Shown here piece after piece: positions 60,019 to 64,000 of a DNA stretch of 64,000 nt (its first letter is position 1; the number at the start of each line of letters is the position of its first letter). The stretch is from positions 20,064-84,063 of the forward strand of contig QANU01095813.1 of the NCBI GenBank assembly GCA_003254905.1, given 5' to 3'. Position numbers and translations under genes: made by a program. Below the pieces are notes generated by a model that saw only the letters and a list, made by a program, of their open reading frames with translations, was not told the DNA's origin and did no database searches. This DNA is from Nissolia schottii. Taxonomy: Eukaryota; Streptophyta; Magnoliopsida; Fabales; Fabaceae.

Positions 60019-61480
60019 ACAATCACCATCGACCATCTCGCCATCCCAAGAAACCTCACACCAGGTATAAAAGAGACCGAGTTCGCCAGGTATCACTAGA
60101 ACCTATATTTTGATCTTATACCTTTATTCTACCTCTATTTATTTGAGCGTCGAAGTCCTTGCAAGTACACCCGCCTCGACTTGGAGACACGCTAAGGAGT
60201 TTAGGAGTCCAACCCGTCTTGAGGGCCATCCATCTCGGTACATTAGCGTCGTCTGTGGGAATTTCACAATATCCCACCCATCCCTAGAATTCAAAACACC
60301 TAACTGTTTCCATGCCTCCTAAGAACACACGAAAAATCTACCGCCCTGTTAACTCGATGGAAACCCGTAGAGCTATATCCGCCAATAGTAACACATAACC
60401 AACTAACCAACCCAAACAACCCATTTCCAAGGAGATTCACCCAACACCAAAATCCCACCACTAACAACAATCCTCGGGAGAACAATGAACTGCCCCCCAC
60501 CAAATCTGGCCACCCAAATATTACAATTGGAAACAACCCTATTCTAGCTCAAGCATGCAAAAGATGAGAAGAAAAAACAAGCTGAGATTCCTGAAGCAGC
60601 AAAGAGGGCTAAGAAGGAAGCTGATCGCGAACAGAAACACGTCATCAAGCAGGCGGAGGAACGTCAACGTCACATCGACGGTCTTAACGACGATAATGGC
60701 CAATACGACACGGACTTAGACTGGGATGACGTCTAAGAATCCGTGTACAAAACATCCACGGAGGCAAGAATGTTGTTGACAGAGGCCGTCTAATGGTGAC
60801 GAAAGTGAATCGCGGGCGAAATCTTGGAGGCAATATTCGTACATGGCTTTCGTCCACCAACGGACATGGAACCATATAACGGGACAACTAACCCACAAAA
60901 TCATTGGGATGCATTTGGGCACAGAATGATCCTAGACGGAGCCATGGATGTCATCCAATGCAAATCATTTCCAGTAACCCTCTGGAAAAGGGCTTTTATA
61001 TGGTTTAATGCACTTCCACCTACATGCATTAGATCCTTTGAAGATTGAGATGAACGATTCCTAGCCAAATTCACCACCAGAATAACAAAGCCCAAGACGG
61101 CCATAACCCTCTTGGGGATAATACAGAAGAGCGATGAAACTCTCCAAGAATATTAGGACTATTTTTACAGAGAATGCGCCAAAGTTGAAGATTTACAACC
61201 CCATACAGTACTAATGGGCTAAAAAAAGGAAGCCCCTTTTCAAAACCAAAAGACCTCCACGGAGCATAATGAAGATCTAAGAAAGAGCAGAAAAGTACCT
61301 ATACCAGGAAAAAGGTATGACAGTCATAAAATGTGACCCCCAAGAGACTTTATCAAGGGACCTAGGAGACCTTTTTGACAATCTCTACACTGAGGGCGTC
61401 CGTGAATAGTCAAAGAAGGTTGATACACCAACCAGTTGGATGATTGGCGACCATCTCATGGAGGATCACCTTTGAACTGG
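60019..61480 (+). pseudogene. Gypsy LTR end, primer-binding region and broken gag
   Basis: A TATA box (GGTATAAAAGAG near 60064) and a leader lead to ATTAGCGTCGTCTGTGGGAA at 60242, resembling the GGCGCCGTCTGTGGGAA motif that follows the LTR in many plant gypsy elements. A gag frame opens at ATG 60312 (MPPKNTRKIYRP). It is shifted before 60557, then reads a Lys/Glu-rich coiled-coil-like tract (AAKRAKKEADREQKH, KQAEERQRH). The retrotransposon gag domain follows (PYNGTTNPQNHWDAF, WKRAFIWFNALPP, SFED then stop at 61046, FLAKF), with more stops near 61153 and beyond. No protease or polymerase follows in this orientation. Confidence 0.75.
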
Positions 61481-61499
61481 CCCAGAAACACCCACCAAA

Positions 61500-62530
61500 G
61501 TTTGCTACGATGGCTTTCACTGGGGTCCCATACCATGTAAGTCATCTCATGGCCCTGGAAACCATGTTTCTTTTGAAAGCCAAGTATTCTAATCTTCCAT
61601 CGATGCCTTGAAACCTTGAGGCTTCGCCTTGGCTTGGTTATCCAGCAGTTAATTACTCTAAGTGGGGGGGTGGATGGAGGTTCCCACTAGGAGGATTCAT
61701 AAACTGTCCTTGTACATGGTCTAACCTTTCCCTAGTAGCAGCAAGAAAGTCTCCAAGCCCTTCACATAAGGCCTACAACTGGCCATCAATCTCCAAGTGA
61801 GCATACTCACATGGTCCAAGGAGGGGAACATGTGTCTCAAAGTGCAGCTCGAGTGGTGGTAACTAATAGGCTAGGAGAAGGGATGATGGGAGTAATGGAA
61901 TAGACGGGGGGATTTAGGCAGCAAGGCAGGCTCAACCGGCACCTCGACCACACCAGGAATAACACAAATGTTATGCACTTCTTCCTCCGACTGTGGCTCT
62001 TCAAACACCACCTCTGTATCATATTCATTATCAAGAATGACGAACCGTGGTGGCTCTTCTACCAAAACCTCTGAAGGTCCACCATCATCGATGATGCCAA
62101 ATGACGAGTCGTCACACATGACCTCATTATCTTGGTTACTATCCTCCACGTGCATACTAGATGCACCCATGGTTTCTTTCAATTGATTTATCTCATCTCT
62201 CAACTCTTGCAAATCTGCAAGCAACTCCTTGTCCCTCTGCGTCACTCTCTTGATCTCTGGCATTATCTTTTTCATTATTTTCATTAGCTCATGCATCGTT
62301 GTTGTTTCAGAATTGAGAGATGAGGCAGGAAGCTGTTGAGTTTGTTGCTAGTAGAGAAGGGGTTGATAATAGGGTGTAAATGTCGATAGATAATCCGTGG
62401 GCTCTGATGAGTAAGGATGTGGTAGATATGAGTCAAGTAGGTATGGTGGAAGTTCAAATGGTGGTGGTTGGTAGTGGTATGAATCAGTCAAATATAAAAA
62501 TTGAAAAAATATATTAGATCTAATATAAAT
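61500..62530 (-). pseudogene. Gag-like remnant on the minus strand
   Basis: Read from about 62500 downwards: a Tyr/Pro-rich tract (SYHYQPPPFELPPYLLDS), a stop near 62348, then a coiled-coil-like part (IKRVTQRDKELLADLQ, LRDEINQLKE), then an acidic linker (VLVEEPPRF, VVFEEPQSEEEVHNI) to a stop at 61871. Beyond that, frames are broken with scattered stops to about 61500. The layout resembles the C-terminal part of some plant gypsy gag proteins. It is opposite in strand to the gag at 60312, so it is a different insertion. Confidence 0.4.
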
Positions 62531-64000
62531 AAGAAGAAAAACACTTTGCATTTGAACTAACTCGATGTCTAAGCATCTTTTATATAGGAGACTAACACGA
62601 AAAAAGTTATAGTTTGAATAATGTATTACATCTCTTTTAATTACAAATCCGATCATCTTTGTCATTTGTAACATTGTACAAAAGAAACATCTACAAAACA
62701 AACCAACACAACTACGAGGGGACCTAAAAAATTACAAAGAGAAAATTAAAAATACGAAATAAGTTGTTCAAACAAAACGATAAATTTAGATACCTATGTT
62801 AAAGATCTAATAGATTTGAGTTTTTTTATTTAATAAAAACTTAATTAATAAAAATGGTAGAGATGCCACCCATAAATAATGGTGACAAACCCTTTTAAAA
62901 CACTCACAAATGAATAATAGAATAAAAGAAGAGAGAGAAGAAAGAAAGTAAGAATTAGAGTTGTCGAATTAAAATTATTTGAATTTTGCTAATGAGTATT
63001 TCATTGAAGTTACTTCTCATTAAAAAACATGAAAAATTTAAGTACCCAATGCATTTAAAACATTAAAGTCTTTAAACCATTACACTTTTAACCTCTTAAC
63101 AAGTGTCCTTAGCTACATCCAAATTATTTTTATTAAAATTGTTAAAGTTACTTCTCATTTTATCCTCTAGACTAAAAGTGTACTTATATCATATTACTCT
63201 TATTAACATCTTTTTTTTACTCCTATGATATTAGATTATCCTTACTTAACATCTTATTTCATCTTTTTTTAAAATTTAATTATGTCTTTTTAGTAATTTT
63301 ATATTTAAAATAATTTTGGCTTACACGGTAAAAAAGAAAGACGATTATTTTAAACTTAGTTTAAAAATTTACACAACACAAAATAATTCTTTTCAACTTC
63401 AATTTTTCCAAAAAGTAATTATTTAAACTTAAGCAGTTTAAAAATAATTATCCTAAAAATGAAATCAAACATGCCCTTATCAAATAGAGTTGTATTGCGT
63501 GTAGCTACTTAGTATAAAATATGATGCTGAATAACATGTCACTTATCATTAAAGAGATGAGATATGGATGATATTAAAATTTCATCTCCAATGATAAACG
63601 AAATGTGAATCAATAATGCGTCTCCTATGAAATATATGCATGTAACATTTTAGTCGAGCATTATTGTACACTATTAGCTTGGCTATTTTTGGATGGCCAA
63701 CTACATATATGGAAACACAAGAAAGGGAAATGCCACTTATTTAAAAAGTGTGTTTGGAAATTAAATTTTACAAACAAATGGAATGACTAACAATTGAGGA
63801 GAGACCAGAAGTTACTATTGGTTTAGATAATATAACTTATTACTTAAAAAAAAATTGTAAAGGTATAAAGTTATATTTTATAGTTTTTATTCTGTTTGTC
63901 TATAAAACTTGTTATTTATCAGTAAGCCATTTTTAATATTTTTTAAAAAGTTAACGCATGTAACTTCTAAAAAAAAATATTTTTTATCACACTCAAAAAT
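62531..64000. other. AT-rich intergenic spacer to the window end
   Basis: No gene seen. Sequence near 63320-63480 (TTATTTTAAACTTAGTTTAAAA... CAAACATGCCC) looks like one arm of the GTTTGATTT-type foldback elements found near 28500-28670. Confidence 0.5.

Overview
The window is nuclear DNA of a flowering plant. The evidence is the intron-containing ALMT and P450 genes with plant GT-AG junctions, the NIMIN-type and plant-mobile-domain proteins, and the dense mix of copia, gypsy, MULE, MITE and SINE remnants in AT-rich DNA. The style of the genes and repeats fits a eudicot, probably a legume, but the species cannot be fixed from sequence alone. Five host genes are supported: a NIMIN-like NPR1-interacting protein (13236-13628, +), an acidic single-exon protein of unknown function (31861-32562, +), a six-exon vacuolar-type ALMT (44923-47248, +) and two head-to-tail CYP71-clan P450 genes resembling CYP736A (47534-49793 and 50420-52959, both -).

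Layout. 1-1960: non-coding fragment of a gypsy-type element whose relative lies inverted at 57700-59450. 2309-6825: a copia element read in one frame, broken by nine stops, with a 3' LTR and no 5' LTR. 6826-13100: AT-rich spacer with MITEs. 13.2 kb: NIMIN-like gene. 13.6-31.2 kb: long spacer with LTR scraps, several MITEs and, at 22.33-22.85 kb, an unusual array of eight 33-nt palindromes. 31.7-32.6 kb: acidic protein gene. 32.6-39.2 kb: spacer. 39.28-44.23 kb: decayed MULE transposase facing a decayed plant-mobile-domain gene, bracketed by 33-nt palindromes of the same geometry as the 22.4-kb array. 44.9-53.0 kb: gene island (ALMT, two P450s). 53.6-54.0 kb: SINE dimer. 54.7-62.5 kb: nest of gypsy-derived remnants. 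62.5-64.0 kb: spacer.

The most novel signal is the 33-nt palindrome family. Eight units at 22369-22776 all have exactly the same length. At least four units of 33 nt, plus one of 32 nt, sit at the two ends of the MULE/plant-mobile-domain element. The array is itself flanked by inverted repeats, so it may be a non-autonomous relative of the MULE element, with the palindromes acting as transposase-binding or structural modules. That link is inference.

The host genes do not form an evident pathway. NIMIN-like proteins modulate NPR1-dependent salicylate defence, ALMT9-type channels move malate or chloride across the tonoplast, and CYP736A-type P450s are poorly characterised, often stress-responsive, enzymes of specialised metabolism.
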